From contig CAYNTG010000032.1 in NCBI GenBank assembly GCA_964400105.1, positions 1 through 22,417 of the forward strand: DNA of 22,417 bases. Reading direction: 5' to 3'. This DNA comes from CAYNTG01 sp964400105. GTDB lineage: Bacteria > UBP14 > UBA6098. Positions within the stretch are counted from its first letter, which is position 1. Every line of letters begins with the position of its first letter. Positions 6,571 to 15,018 of this stretch are shown piece after piece. The position numbers and the translations under genes are program-made. The notes beneath the pieces are model-generated. The model was not told where the DNA came from, ran no database searches, and was given only the letters and a program-made list of their open reading frames with translations.

Positions 6571-9500
6571 TTATCGAATGAGCAGCAGTTTGCGGCTCGA
6601 ATAACGATCCTCGCCCGCGCGTAATCGAACGAAATAGCAACCCGAAGGCAGGTCGCTCGCTTCCATCCTGAATGTGTATCTGCCAGGTTTCAACAGGCCG
6701 TCGAAAAGCGTCTCGATCCTGCGACCTGTAATATCGAAAACCTCGAGATTCAGCCGATCATCGATATCGCCTCCAACGACGATCTCTATCGAAGCTGTCG
6801 AATTAAATGGATTCGGATATGCGGCGCTTATCTCGATGCCGTTCGGCAACATACTCCCTTCGTCGATTCCGACGCTCGCGCCGACATGAAGCCATATCTT
6901 CGTGTAAGTCGTGTACCAACCACCGAGGGCCGAAAGCTCGATTGGAATCTCGATCACCGTGTCTGGTGGGCATGACGCCGAAACGGTAACGTGCATCGCT
7001 TCGGTTGCATTGAAGAATGTACCTCCGGGCATGATAATGCCGAAGGCAACCGATGTGTCGGATGAAGTTATATATGTTGTGTCGAGAGGAAGCCCCATGA
7101 CGTTCGGGGCCATGGCCGTGCCGCCGTTATGGACATAAATACGGATCCCGATATTATCGCCCGGCTCGACGATGCCGTCGTTATCCCCAGAAGAATCGTC
7201 CAAAAAGACACTGCCTACCGAATAAAGCCACGGCAGATTTGGATCGTCCGGTTCGACCGTGGTGATTCTCAATGCACGTCCGGCGGCTATCACTGCGGCA
7301 TTTTCCTCATAAACCCCGTCGCGATAATACTCGATGCCGATCGTCTCACTGTGCGATTCGATTCCGACACCCATCACGCCGAGGCCGGTGAATTCGTGAT
7401 AATAAACATAGAAATCGCTGTCGCCGGTCGGCGTCGGCCAATAATCCGGATCGCAGATCTTCAGCTGATATGTTACGAAACCGCCGGCATAATAGAATGA
7501 GCATTCGTCCCACTGAACGACATATTGGTGATTTCCAGTATCGTAATAGGAATATATCTCTCCGCCGCCAGTCCTATGCGGCGCTAGGTCTGCCCATACG
7601 GGCGCGACTATTCCCTGCGGGCCGCCGACGTGCGGGAATTGCTGCGGTGTCCCNNNNNNNNNNNNNNNNNNNNNNNNNNNNNNNNNNNNNNNNNNNNNNN
7701 NNNNNNNNNNNNNNNNNNNNNNNNNNNNNNNNNNNNNNNNNNNNNNNNNNNNNGCCTCCGCCGGATCGAGGGTGGGGGAGAGGCTTATCGTGTAACATGG
7801 AGCGAGTGCTGCATCTTCTCCGCGTCCCCAATCGGAATATGCCGCGAGGTTCTGGATAACTGCGATTCGGTCGTTGCCTTGAAGTTTGCCGAGGGCATCG
7901 GTGAGCCTCGCTTGACTCGCGTTGCTCATTGTCAAGCAGATATCCGCGACCTCGCCGGGTGTGAGGTTTCCGTCGCCGTTGCCGAGTGGGCCGGGGTCGT
8001 GAACGGTAACAGATTCAAAAAGTGCGCTAAAACGCTCGATAGGAGGCTCCGGTGAAATCGTCCGCGCCCACGGGCCGTCTGGATGTCCAAAAATAATAAT
8101 ATAAAAGGTGATGCGCTCGATGCCAGGATGATCGGATGGAATCTGGAATTTTATTTCATCGCCGGAAACCGTATCGCCCGCCGCCATGGTTGGAAAAGAT
8201 GTTGTCGAATCGATCCAAACTATAGGTTCGCTGCAACGCACGATTCCACTCAGAGTGTCGGCTCCCTCGGTGCCGAGGTTGCATATATTTGGGATAAAGC
8301 TGATCGTCTCGCCCGGATTTATGATGCTGTCGCCGTCGCCGACGACGTCGAAAAAGACTACGGGAACGGGATATACTCCAACGCCGGATACGATAACGTC
8401 TATCGTGTCCTGAAACGGGTAGATATTCGGGCCGGTAACGACCAGCACGAGCGGTATCGATGGATCGGCGGTAAGCGAGATCGAGATATCGCCCGATGCG
8501 TCGGTCATCGCATACGAAAAACTACTTCCCTTGTGAATCGCAACGCGCGCGTCCTCGACCGGCAAGCCGCCCGCCATCACGTTCACGTCGATGGTAACCG
8601 GCCCGACCGTGACCAGCGGCGGGAAATCGACCGTCGGAGCCATAATCGGCGCAGTCCACGTCAGCATCTCGGGGCTGCCGACGAGCGCCGAGGAAAGATA
8701 CTCGTATCTCGAATCGTAGGAGCCGCCGAACTCCGAATACATGCCGTTTTTTCCAAAGGTATGCGCTGCTCCGAGTTGATTTAAGCGCGCCTCGAAAAGT
8801 CCCTCGAAGATGTGTTTTGAAAGCGACGAGCGCTCCTCGGAGTTCGAGCTGACGGCGGTCTGTCCCATAAAGGCCACGCATCCCTTAGGATTCGATACCG
8901 TTCCCGCCCTCGTCGATCTTTCGCACATCCGCGTATCGCCGGACATGAAGCCGCCAGTTCCGCATGATATCGATATATTTACCGGGCATTTGCCATTATT
9001 CTCGAGCGTGTCGAGTCCGCCGTAAGCAGTCTCATAACAACCGAAGTGATAGTAATCAGGCCACGCTTGCCCGCGAAATTGAACCAATCCGCAACCCGCC
9101 TCAAAATACGGCTTTACCGTGTAAAAATTATCGCCATCGTGTCTTCTGAAAAGTTTAACATCGGTGAAACCGGACGCGGTGCACTGTCCCATTCCGTATG
9201 TTACCGCTGCCAGATATGACGAATCTTGCGGGCCGAGGGGATCCCATGTCGGATCGTCCTCGCTAACTATTCCTACGGCTCGCGCATACCAATCGTCGGT
9301 CGTATCGGGATGACATTCATAGTCGAGCTGCTTTTGGACGAGAAGATCGACCTGCGCGGCGGCGTCGCAGGAAATTCTTCCGAGAAAGAGATCGGGGAAG
9401 TAGTCGCTGCCATCGACGCAACCGTATTCGTTGTCGCCGATGCACGAACCGGTCGATAAGCTCGTGTATGTCACAACCTCGCCAGCATCGCCTAGGAAAA

Positions 9501-10353
9501 GGACATAGACCGGTTTCAAAACCCACGTATCGTATGCGTTTTGGATATATGCTTTGATGGAGGAGGTGTCCGTTCCGGTTACTGTCGTCGTGACGACCTT
9601 CGTCGGCATCCCCATGAGGAGTTTCCAATCGAGCCACGGTTGGAACTCGTCCTCGAAGTAGGGATAGCAGATGACGAGAAGCTCTGCGCCGTCGTCGGGG
9701 TCCCATTCGGATAATTCATATATCCTTTCGCGTGGCATCGATGCATCGGGATTTACGAGCATGGCCTCGAAAATTCGCGCGAAGGTCGGATGATAGAGCG
9801 ACCTTTCACAAGCAGTAGCTCCGCCGCCGCGATGCGTGACGGAGACCTCGATGCTTTTCATGAATCGAACGCCGGATTCGGGATCATATTGCACCGGGAC
9901 GATATCGATATCCGCGATCTCGACGCCGCGAATCGTTTTCCTGCCGACCAAATCTGCCGTTCCGCCGTAATTTACTGCATAAAGATCGCTGTTTCCGGGC
10001 ACTATCTCGCCTCGATGATCGACCTCGTCGCATCGCGGAACCGGCATAATCGGCATCCACTCGCCCCACTCGGAAGACTCGATCTCGACATCGACATCGG
10101 CACCCTTCGGTATCGCGACGGAAAAAATTCTCCCGAAAAGTCGCGGGCCGTATTCATCGCCGCGAGGGCCGAAATCTTCCAATCTTAGATATGAATATCC
10201 GCCGCCGAAATCGGATATCGACGGATTATCGAAATAAACTCGAAAATTAGTTTCAAGGTTGGAATCGGAGATAAGTTTGACAGCTGGAATCGCATAAGCC
10301 GAGATGGCGACGATGAATATTACAAGTATTGCTATGTGTCGAGGCTGACGCAT
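6571..10353 (-). CDS. Gingipain-like (C25) exported protein, T9SS-type sorting domain, interrupted by gap
   Basis: About 1,260 residues as drawn, but a 100-N gap makes the true length unknown. Signal peptide (MRQPRHIAILVIFIVAISAYA), propeptide-like region to about 220, then a peptidase C25 domain: LLVICYPYFEDEFQPWLDWK, YVLFLGDAGEV, DYFPDLFLGRIS, DYECHPDTTDDWY. The catalytic Cys is probably in SISCGTGGF (about 464). The usual GHG histidine motif reads RGQAW (about 427), with a possible substitute His at 436. A Cna/carboxypeptidase-regulatory-like domain and three CARDB-like modules follow, marked by GDGDSIINPGE, GDGNLTPGE and DNDGIVEPGD. The C-terminus is a sorting domain (AAYPNPFNSTASIEI, SGCYFVRL, RKLLLIR). 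The ATG at 10353 is preferred over an upstream TTG because GGAG lies 6 nt before it. It lies 42 bp after the lipoprotein gene, probably in one operon. Protease activity is uncertain. Confidence 0.85.
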   Translation of the reverse strand: MRQPRHIAILVIFIVAISAYAIPAVKLISDSNLETNFRVYFDNPSISDFGGGYSYLRLEDFGPRGDEYGPRLFGRIFSVAIPKGADVDVEIESSEWGEWMPIMPVPRCDEVDHRGEIVPGNSDLYAVNYGGTADLVGRKTIRGVEIADIDIVPVQYDPESGVRFMKSIEVSVTHRGGGATACERSLYHPTFARIFEAMLVNPDASMPRERIYELSEWDPDDGAELLVICYPYFEDEFQPWLDWKLLMGMPTKVVTTTVTGTDTSSIKAYIQNAYDTWVLKPVYVLFLGDAGEVVTYTSLSTGSCIGDNEYGCVDGSDYFPDLFLGRISCDAAAQVDLLVQKQLDYECHPDTTDDWYARAVGIVSEDDPTWDPLGPQDSSYLAAVTYGMGQCTASGFTDVKLFRRHDGDNFYTVKPYFEAGCGLVQFRGQAWPDYYHFGCYETAYGGLDTLENNGKCPVNISISCGTGGFMSGDTRMCERSTRAGTVSNPKGCVAFMGQTAVSSNSEERSSLSKHIFEGLFEARLNQLGAAHTFGKNGMYSEFGGSYDSRYEYLSSALVGSPEMLTWTAPIMAPTVDFPPLVTVGPVTIDVNVMAGGLPVEDARVAIHKGSSFSYAMTDASGDISISLTADPSIPLVLVVTGPNIYPFQDTIDVIVSGVGVYPVPVVFFDVVGDGDSIINPGETISFIPNICNLGTEGADTLSGIVRCSEPIVWIDSTTSFPTMAAGDTVSGDEIKFQIPSDHPGIERITFYIIIFGHPDGPWARTISPEPPIERFSALFESVTVHDPGPLGNGDGNLTPGEVADICLTMSNASQARLTDALGKLQGNDRIAVIQNLAAYSDWGRGEDAALAPCYTISLSPTLDPAEXXXXXXXXXXXXXXXXXXXXXXXXXXXXXXXXXXGTPQQFPHVGGPQGIVAPVWADLAPHRTGGGEIYSYYDTGNHQYVVQWDECSFYYAGGFVTYQLKICDPDYWPTPTGDSDFYVYYHEFTGLGVMGVGIESHSETIGIEYYRDGVYEENAAVIAAGRALRITTVEPDDPNLPWLYSVGSVFLDDSSGDNDGIVEPGDNIGIRIYVHNGGTAMAPNVMGLPLDTTYITSSDTSVAFGIIMPGGTFFNATEAMHVTVSASCPPDTVIEIPIELSALGGWYTTYTKIWLHVGASVGIDEGSMLPNGIEISAAYPNPFNSTASIEIVVGGDIDDRLNLEVFDITGRRIETLFDGLLKPGRYTFRMEASDLPSGCYFVRLRAGEDRYSSRKLLLIR
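7654..7753. other. Scaffold gap (100 N) inside the C25 gene
   Basis: Exactly 100 N. Protein on both sides fits one module: ISLSPTLDPAE before, and GGPQGIVAPVWADLAP after. In related architectures a segment carrying a strand like CSNGWIAFG lies between these parts, so more than 33 residues may be missing and the apparent frame continuity is not evidence of the true length. Confidence 0.95.
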
Positions 10354-10380
10354 TGGTGACTCCAAACAGGTTTGATTAGT

Positions 10381-10398
10381 TTATTATTATTATTATTA
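10381..10398 (-). repeat. Six tandem TAA stop codons
   Basis: The lipoprotein frame ends in TAA followed without interruption by five more in-frame TAA triplets, an (ATT/TAA)6 microsatellite. The next triplet is ACT. It occupies about half of the 42-bp spacer before the C25 gene. Confidence 0.9.
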
Positions 10399-11460
10399 TT
10401 TTTCAAGCTCGAATGTTACTTTATTCAATAATGTCGGCGCATCGACGCCGTCGAAACATACCGCCGAACCCGCCGAATCGCCGGCTGCGTGATACTGGAA
10501 CGTCTCGACGCCGAACCAGAACTCGTATTCCTCGTTGCCCATAACGTTGAGTGTGTCCTCGATCACGTGATTTCCATCGAGATAATACCCCTGCTCGGTC
10601 GAAGTCCAATCCAGTCTTTTGGAATAGAGATAGTGCATCCGCGTGAGGCCATCGACATGTTTGATCTTAAGGTATGTCGAATACTCGACGAAATCGTCGG
10701 GATTGTCTCCCCAAAGGTTAAGCGAACCCTCGACGTCGAAATCGACGATAATCCTTGCCACGAACAATCCGGAGCCTTCGATTCCGAGATGCTTTCCGGT
10801 CTCGGCGGCAGTTCGAACGATGCGATATCCGGGTGCGATTTCATTATCGATATGGCTATATGCGAAGAATTTATCATAGCCGTCGGCATAAACACATGCC
10901 GGGACGCTGTTGTCGGCGATCAAGCTGAACCGAAGGATGTCAAATTCGCTGCCGTCGAGTGTATCGACGCTTGCCGCGCGAACGACATGTATCGATGGGT
11001 CGTCGGCGGTTATCGGAACCACGAATGCCATCGTTCCGCCGCGCTCGACATATCCGTCCGCGTCCTCGATCTCGAGGGCGGCGGTATATTTCCCGCGATT
11101 GGCATATACGAATGTCGGTGTTTGACCGGTATCGGTTTCTACGAATGGAGAAGGCATCGTGCCGGTTGGCGTAAAAGCCCCTTCCGTCGCTGTCGCCGGA
11201 TAAAAATAATCGTCGGCGAAGAGGTCGAGATTCCAGCTTCGGCGAATTATATCGGCATCGGAAAGAATGGTGCAACTATAAACCGCATCGCTTCCAACCT
11301 CGATCTCATAGGGACCGTTCACATCGCTTATGAAGGGTGGATCGACATTGGTGTGATTCGTATCCGCCGGCGCGGTGATGCCGTTGTCGTCGTTGTTGTC
11401 GCAACCTACAAAAGCTAATATTAAGATCGAAATCGCGAACAAGAGAACCATCTTTTTCAT
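10396..11460 (-). CDS. Putative lipoprotein with PKD-like domain
   Basis: 354 residues. The N-terminus MKKMVLLFAISILILAFVGC ends in a lipobox-like FVGC with the lipidation candidate at Cys20, followed by a polar Asp/Asn-rich linker (DNNDDNG). Residues about 45-150 look like a PKD/Ig-fold domain (NGPYEIEVGSDAVYSC, TPTFVYANRGKYTAALEIEDADGY). The remaining 200 residues are beta-rich and not recognised (SIHVVRAASVDTLDG, FVARIIVDFDVEG, YEFWFGVETFQYH). It is probably an envelope lipoprotein facing the periplasm or cell surface. Phe at -3 of the lipobox is less common than Leu, so lipidation is likely but not certain. It is first in a probable operon with the C25 protein and has a strong promoter. 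A GGGGGA site lies a few bases before the ATG. Confidence 0.8.
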   Translation of the reverse strand: MKKMVLLFAISILILAFVGCDNNDDNGITAPADTNHTNVDPPFISDVNGPYEIEVGSDAVYSCTILSDADIIRRSWNLDLFADDYFYPATATEGAFTPTGTMPSPFVETDTGQTPTFVYANRGKYTAALEIEDADGYVERGGTMAFVVPITADDPSIHVVRAASVDTLDGSEFDILRFSLIADNSVPACVYADGYDKFFAYSHIDNEIAPGYRIVRTAAETGKHLGIEGSGLFVARIIVDFDVEGSLNLWGDNPDDFVEYSTYLKIKHVDGLTRMHYLYSKRLDWTSTEQGYYLDGNHVIEDTLNVMGNEEYEFWFGVETFQYHAAGDSAGSAVCFDGVDAPTLLNKVTFELEK

Positions 11461-11505
11461 TCTTCCCCCAAAAATTCAATGTAATAAACCAAAAAATATC
11501 ACTTA

Positions 11506-11533
11506 ATTATATTAAATCCTAGAAGAGTTTCAA
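11506..11533 (-). promoter_or_regulatory. Promoter of the lipoprotein-C25 unit
   Basis: TTGAAA (11533-11528) and a perfect TATAAT (11511-11506) on the minus strand with a 16-bp spacer. The expected start near 11499 gives a leader of about 39 nt. It is the closest match to the sigma-70 consensus in the window. Confidence 0.6.
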
Positions 11534-11660
11534 CCGTTAATAACGTCGAATATCGAACGGGATGTATCATGTCGCCATCGTTATCGTCAAAGTCGATATC
11601 TCGAACGGCAACGCCGCAAATATCCGCTAGATCGTCTCGATTGGAATGTCATTCAGCATG

Positions 11661-12149
11661 TTATTTACCCTTACTGAATTTTTCCCTCAATCTCCGGGCC
11701 ACCGGCGGTGGAACGAATGAGCTTAGATCGCCATGGTGCCGCGCGATCTCCTTGACCATCGACGAATTCAGATAGACGTTCTCCAAACTCGGCATGAGAA
11801 AAACGGTTTCGGCCTCCGGGTAAAGCTCACGATTCGCGAGGGTCATCTGGAATTCGTATTCAAAATCTGAAATAGCGCGCAGGCCGCGAAGGATGGCCGA
11901 TGCTCCGATCTCTGCGGCGAATTTCGCCGTGAGCGTATCGTATCCGGTGATCTCCACACGCGGTCGGTCGCCGAATATCAGGTGAATCATCTCGATCCGT
12001 TCCTCGACGCTGAATAACGTCTTTTTGCCGGTGTTCACGCCGACCCCAATCACAAGTCGGTCGAAAAGCTCCAATCCCCGCGTGGCTATATCGATATGCC
12101 CGAACGTAATCGGGTCGAAACTACCCGGATAAAGTGCGGTTCTTTCCAT
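11661..12149 (-). CDS. coaD: Phosphopantetheine adenylyltransferase
   Basis: Transfers AMP from ATP to 4'-phosphopantetheine, giving dephospho-CoA, the penultimate step of CoA synthesis; cytosolic hexamer in the family. The 162-residue length is normal. Motifs seen: YPGSFDPITFGHIDI near residue 6 with the T-x-G-H nucleotidyltransferase signature, VGVNTGKK, ILRGLRAISDFEYEFQM near 88-104, and YLNSSMVKEIARHHGD (the SSxxVKE motif) near 126. The ATG at 12149 is chosen because the family starts two to four residues before the YPGSFDP motif and AGGT lies 6 nt upstream; the frame is open further upstream without a good start. It is divergent from tsaB and has its own promoter. Confidence 0.96.
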   Translation of the reverse strand: MERTALYPGSFDPITFGHIDIATRGLELFDRLVIGVGVNTGKKTLFSVEERIEMIHLIFGDRPRVEITGYDTLTAKFAAEIGASAILRGLRAISDFEYEFQMTLANRELYPEAETVFLMPSLENVYLNSSMVKEIARHHGDLSSFVPPPVARRLREKFSKGK

Positions 12150-12162
12150 AAAAATACCTCGC

Positions 12163-12216
12163 TTATTGTGTGTTAACGACCGGCTCTTCGGTCTTGTGGC
12201 CACCGACGCTAATCAT
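12163..12216 (-). CDS. Possible 17-aa peptide upstream of coaD
   Basis: ATG at 12216 with GGGA 4 nt before it encodes MISVGGHKTEEPVVNTQ and stops 13 bp before the coaD start, in another frame. The frame is open a few codons further upstream (after a TAG), so it could be the tail of a decayed gene or a coupled leader peptide. Evidence is weak. Confidence 0.2.
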   Translation of the reverse strand: MISVGGHKTEEPVVNTQ

Positions 12217-12248
12217 GTATTCCCATTCGATCTACATGCTTGTCCGAA

Positions 12249-12276
12249 AGTATATTCATTAAAAAATATTAAGCAA
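12249..12276 (-). promoter_or_regulatory. coaD promoter
   Basis: TTGCTT (12276-12271) and TATACT (12254-12249) on the minus strand with a 16-bp spacer. The start near 12242 gives a leader of about 93 nt that includes the possible short peptide. Confidence 0.45.
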
Positions 12277-12365
12277 ATACGTTTCCGTCAATATAAACTC
12301 TATTGCGTAATTTCTCGATTTTTCAAAATCTTGTCGGCACATGAATATATTTGCTTCTATTTCGC

Positions 12366-12394
12366 TTGCATTTACTACCGTTAACAGGTAAATT
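12366..12394 (+). promoter_or_regulatory. tsaB operon promoter (leaderless type)
   Basis: TTGCAT (12366-12371) and TAAATT (12389-12394) spaced by 17 bp. The expected start at about 12401 coincides with the GTG start codon at 12402, which has no properly spaced ribosome-binding site. Confidence 0.4.
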
Positions 12395-12401
12395 GCATAA
12401 C

Positions 12402-13082
12402 GTGTTGATTCTTGGAATAGATACCGCCACATCCATCGGCTCCGTCGCGCTGTTCGAGACCGAATCCCGAATTCCGGTGGGGGAGTTGTCCGTCTCTTTG
12501 TTTGCCGCGCACTCCGAGAAGCTGATCCCGTATATCGATTTTCTTCTGGAGGAGTCATCGCGCGATTATCGCGACATCGATATCGTCGCCGTTTCCATTG
12601 GCCCCGGGTCTTTCACGGGATTGCGCGTCGGGCTTTCCACCGCAAAGGGACTTGCTTTTTCTCTTGGAAAAAAACCCATCGTCGCCGTCGATAGCCTTAT
12701 GGCGCGAGCATTTTCCCCATCGAAACTCACCGATAGAGCCGCCGCCTTCATAGATGCCAAGCGCGACGAGGTTTTTGCCGGTATATTCGAAATGGAACCA
12801 GAAAGCGGCATTCCATCCTCGATTATGGAGCCGCGTATCGTTACATTCGATAAATTCGTCGAAGAATGTTTTTCACATAATGCTTTTTCGATTACAGTAG
12901 ATGTAGTTAGCAATGATTATATCGACCGATTATCGAAATCCGGTTTCAGATTATCAACATCATATAATGCATTATCTTTATGTGAGTTATCCTATAATAT
13001 CTATACTAAAATAGGAGCTTCCGATATTAACACATTATCTCCAAAGTATTTACGTGATTTCAAGCCGGGAACTCCTCGATGA
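12402..13082 (+). CDS. tsaB: tRNA t6A synthesis protein TsaB
   Basis: ASKHA-fold partner of TsaD; with TsaC and TsaE it is required to make N6-threonylcarbamoyladenosine at position 37 of ANN-decoding tRNAs. 226 residues. LILGIDTATSIGSVAL opens the fold (degenerate phosphate-1 motif), and SIGPGSFTGLRVGLSTAKGLAF near residues 65-85 is the YeaZ/TsaB signature; FIDAKRDEVFAGIF and an SPKYLRDF end are also typical. The GTG at 12402 is chosen because the family begins directly before the ILGIDT strand. A TTG further upstream would add 17 residues with no family counterpart. The stop overlaps the start of the next gene as ATGA, so the two are translationally coupled. The C-terminal third is noticeably more AT-rich than the N-terminal part. 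Confidence 0.92.
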   Translation: MLILGIDTATSIGSVALFETESRIPVGELSVSLFAAHSEKLIPYIDFLLEESSRDYRDIDIVAVSIGPGSFTGLRVGLSTAKGLAFSLGKKPIVAVDSLMARAFSPSKLTDRAAAFIDAKRDEVFAGIFEMEPESGIPSSIMEPRIVTFDKFVEECFSHNAFSITVDVVSNDYIDRLSKSGFRLSTSYNALSLCELSYNIYTKIGASDINTLSPKYLRDFKPGTPR

Positions 13083-13876
13083 ATTCCGCAGCTTTAAATA
13101 ATGCGCTCCAATTCCTTGTCGATAATGGAGTTACGTCCCGCGATTACAGTTATGCGCTGATTTCCGGTTCGGGTCTCGCTAATGGCATCGATAAATACGC
13201 GGATATCGTAGATAGATTCAGCTATAACGACATTCCCGGTATGCCGTTAACAACGGTAAGCGGTCATTCCGGTGAACTTTTGGCAATTAAGTCCATAGAT
13301 TCCAACGAGCTATCCCTCGTTTTTTCAGGAAGGATCCACCTTTACGAGGGTGCCTCGCTCGATGATATTTTGTTTCAGGTCCGCCTTGCCAACTTATTGA
13401 ATATCAAGAGGATAATAATTACCTGTGCGGTAGGTTCGATAAATCGGTTCTCGCCGCCCGGATCGCTCGGAATTATCACGGATCATGTCGATATGCAGTT
13501 CTTCGGCGAGATTTCGATAAATGACATATCGTCTGGATTTAAAAGGATTTACGACGTCGATCTAATAAATAAATTAAAGAAAACTGCCATAAAGCACCGC
13601 ATCCCAATAGTAAAAGGCGTGCTGTGCAGTGTTATGGGGCCGACGTTCGAAACACCCGCAGAGGTAAGTATGGCGCGCCTTTCCGGCGCTGATTGGATGT
13701 CGATGTCCACGGTAAAAGAGGCCGCCGAGGCGTATCGATTGGGAATGAGGTTGGCGGGAATTGTCGGCGTCGCGAATTTTGTCAACGCGCAAAATATCAC
13801 ACACGAAGAGGTTATCGAATCTGCGCGGATCTGTTCGGATAAGCTATGGATGTTACTGTCAAAGATGGGAGAATAG
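13079..13876 (+). CDS. Purine nucleoside phosphorylase, trimeric family
   Basis: Phosphorolysis of purine nucleosides to base and ribose-1-phosphate in purine salvage. 265 residues. Family motifs: ALISGSGL near 30 (phosphate loop), GRIHLYEGAS near 84 (H and YEG), ITCAVGSIN, PGSLGIITDHVD, and GPTFETPAEVSMARLSGADW near 195. The substrate-site Glu of FET and the Asn of VANFVN are kept, pointing to 6-oxopurine PNP activity and not to methylthioadenosine phosphorylase. Two changes stand out: the usual GMSTVPE reads SMSTVKE, and TN reads AN, so substrate range may differ. ATGA overlap with tsaB and direct adjacency to accD indicate an operon. Confidence 0.9.
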   Translation: MNSAALNNALQFLVDNGVTSRDYSYALISGSGLANGIDKYADIVDRFSYNDIPGMPLTTVSGHSGELLAIKSIDSNELSLVFSGRIHLYEGASLDDILFQVRLANLLNIKRIIITCAVGSINRFSPPGSLGIITDHVDMQFFGEISINDISSGFKRIYDVDLINKLKKTAIKHRIPIVKGVLCSVMGPTFETPAEVSMARLSGADWMSMSTVKEAAEAYRLGMRLAGIVGVANFVNAQNITHEEVIESARICSDKLWMLLSKMGE

Positions 13877-14752
13877 GTGATTATGATGCCAGAAAGTAAG
13901 GAGAAAAAAGTGCCGTGGTTCAAGAAAAAGCGCACTGGACCGGTTAACCAGCCGCAGCGCGAGTTTCCCGATGGGCTTTGGGTTAAGTGTGGTTCGTGCG
14001 GCGAGATCATATATAAAAAGGAACTCGCTAGATCGCTTTGGGTTTGCTCGAAATGCGGTTACCATTTCCGTATATCATCGAAAGAATATATGGACATCTT
14101 AATCGACAAAGGCACATTCCGGGAATTCGACAAAAATATAACATCGGCAGATCCGATATCCTTCGTCGATTCAAAGAAATACACTGATCGTATCAAGAAT
14201 ACTATCAAGAAAACAGGATTAAATGAGGGAGTCATAACCGGATTGGGGAAAATCGACGTCATTCCGGTTAGCCTTGCTTTCATGGAGTTCAGTTTTATCG
14301 GCGGATCGATGGGAAGCGCAATCGGAGAAAAGGTTACGCGATGCATCGAGCGAAGTATCGAGCACAAAATCCCGCTTATAATCGTTTCGGCGAGCGGCGG
14401 TGCCAGGATGCAGGAGTCCATACTCAGCCTTATGCAGATGGCCAAAACCGGAACCGCGCTGACACGGCTACACGAGGTCGGCATTCCGTTCATTTCGATC
14501 CTAACGCATCCCACAACCGCAGGCGTTATGGCGAGTTACGCCAGCCTCGGAGACGTTATAATATCAGAGCCGAGAGCTTTGCTCGGATTCGCCGGTCCGA
14601 GGGTAATAATGCAGACAATCGGCGCAGAGTTACCAGACGGATTCCAGAGCGCCGAGTTCGTTTTAGATCACGGTTTTATAGATAAGATCACGCCACGAAA
14701 CGAGCTTAAGGAAACAGTGTCAAAACTTCTCGATTACATGTTTGTTCACTGA
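13877..14752 (+). CDS. accD: Acetyl-CoA carboxylase carboxyltransferase subunit beta
   Basis: With AccA it transfers the carboxyl group from carboxybiotin to acetyl-CoA, giving malonyl-CoA for fatty-acid synthesis. 291 residues. The N-terminal zinc ribbon is present as CGSC and CSKC (four Cys, residues about 38-60), as is the crotonase-fold core: SFIGGSMGSAIGEKV, the oxyanion-loop segment VSASGGARMQE, and TTAGVMASYASLGDV with EPRALLGFAGPRV. Start choice is open: GTG at 13877 follows the previous TAG directly and has GGGAG 5 nt upstream; ATG at 13883 and 13886 are also possible, the latter with AGGTG at 6 nt. All give the same core. accA is not in the window. It is last in the tsaB-pnp-accD unit. 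Confidence 0.96.
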   Translation: MIMMPESKEKKVPWFKKKRTGPVNQPQREFPDGLWVKCGSCGEIIYKKELARSLWVCSKCGYHFRISSKEYMDILIDKGTFREFDKNITSADPISFVDSKKYTDRIKNTIKKTGLNEGVITGLGKIDVIPVSLAFMEFSFIGGSMGSAIGEKVTRCIERSIEHKIPLIIVSASGGARMQESILSLMQMAKTGTALTRLHEVGIPFISILTHPTTAGVMASYASLGDVIISEPRALLGFAGPRVIMQTIGAELPDGFQSAEFVLDHGFIDKITPRNELKETVSKLLDYMFVH

Positions 14753-14923
14753 CGATAACGGCGTTAAAGTTGCATCGGCATATCCAGGCAAGAATTTCGG
14801 ATAAAACGCGCCATATTACAACCCATAAGAAATATTATGTAAAGTTGGAAAGGCGATGAACAAGTTGTTGGATATATCAGTGTTGTCTGCCCCTCTTCCA
14901 GTTTTCATGTGGACAAGTTTTTT

Positions 14924-14945
14924 ATTCCCGACACCAATCGGGAAT
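14924..14945. repeat. Inverted repeat (REP-like)
   Basis: ATTCCCGA (14924-14931) and TCGGGAAT (14938-14945) form a perfect 8-bp stem around CACCAA. No T run follows on either strand, so it is not a standard terminator. The word TCGGGAAT is common in dispersed intergenic repeats of other bacteria, from memory. Confidence 0.45.
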
Positions 14946-15018
14946 CCATCCTCAACCACACCTTGATTTTTTTCGTGGAGAATGACAACTATCGGTGTTT
15001 CGAGGGAAAAATTTAAAG

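Noticed and set aside
10489..11418. 309-codon open frame antisense to the lipoprotein gene
   Set aside because: It mirrors a gene with signal peptide, PKD-like domain and promoter. The antisense frame has no start signal or domain.
12147..12276. tRNA gene between coaD and tsaB
   Set aside because: No cloverleaf, TTCNANNC-type T-loop or acceptor pairing was found.
14856..14966. 36-codon plus-strand frame after accD (starts MNKLLDISVL)
   Set aside because: It crosses the 14924-14945 inverted repeat, which sets part of its sequence, and its start signal is poorly spaced.
14924..14973. accD terminator from the inverted repeat and the later T run
   Set aside because: The T run starts more than 20 bp after the stem, too far for intrinsic termination.
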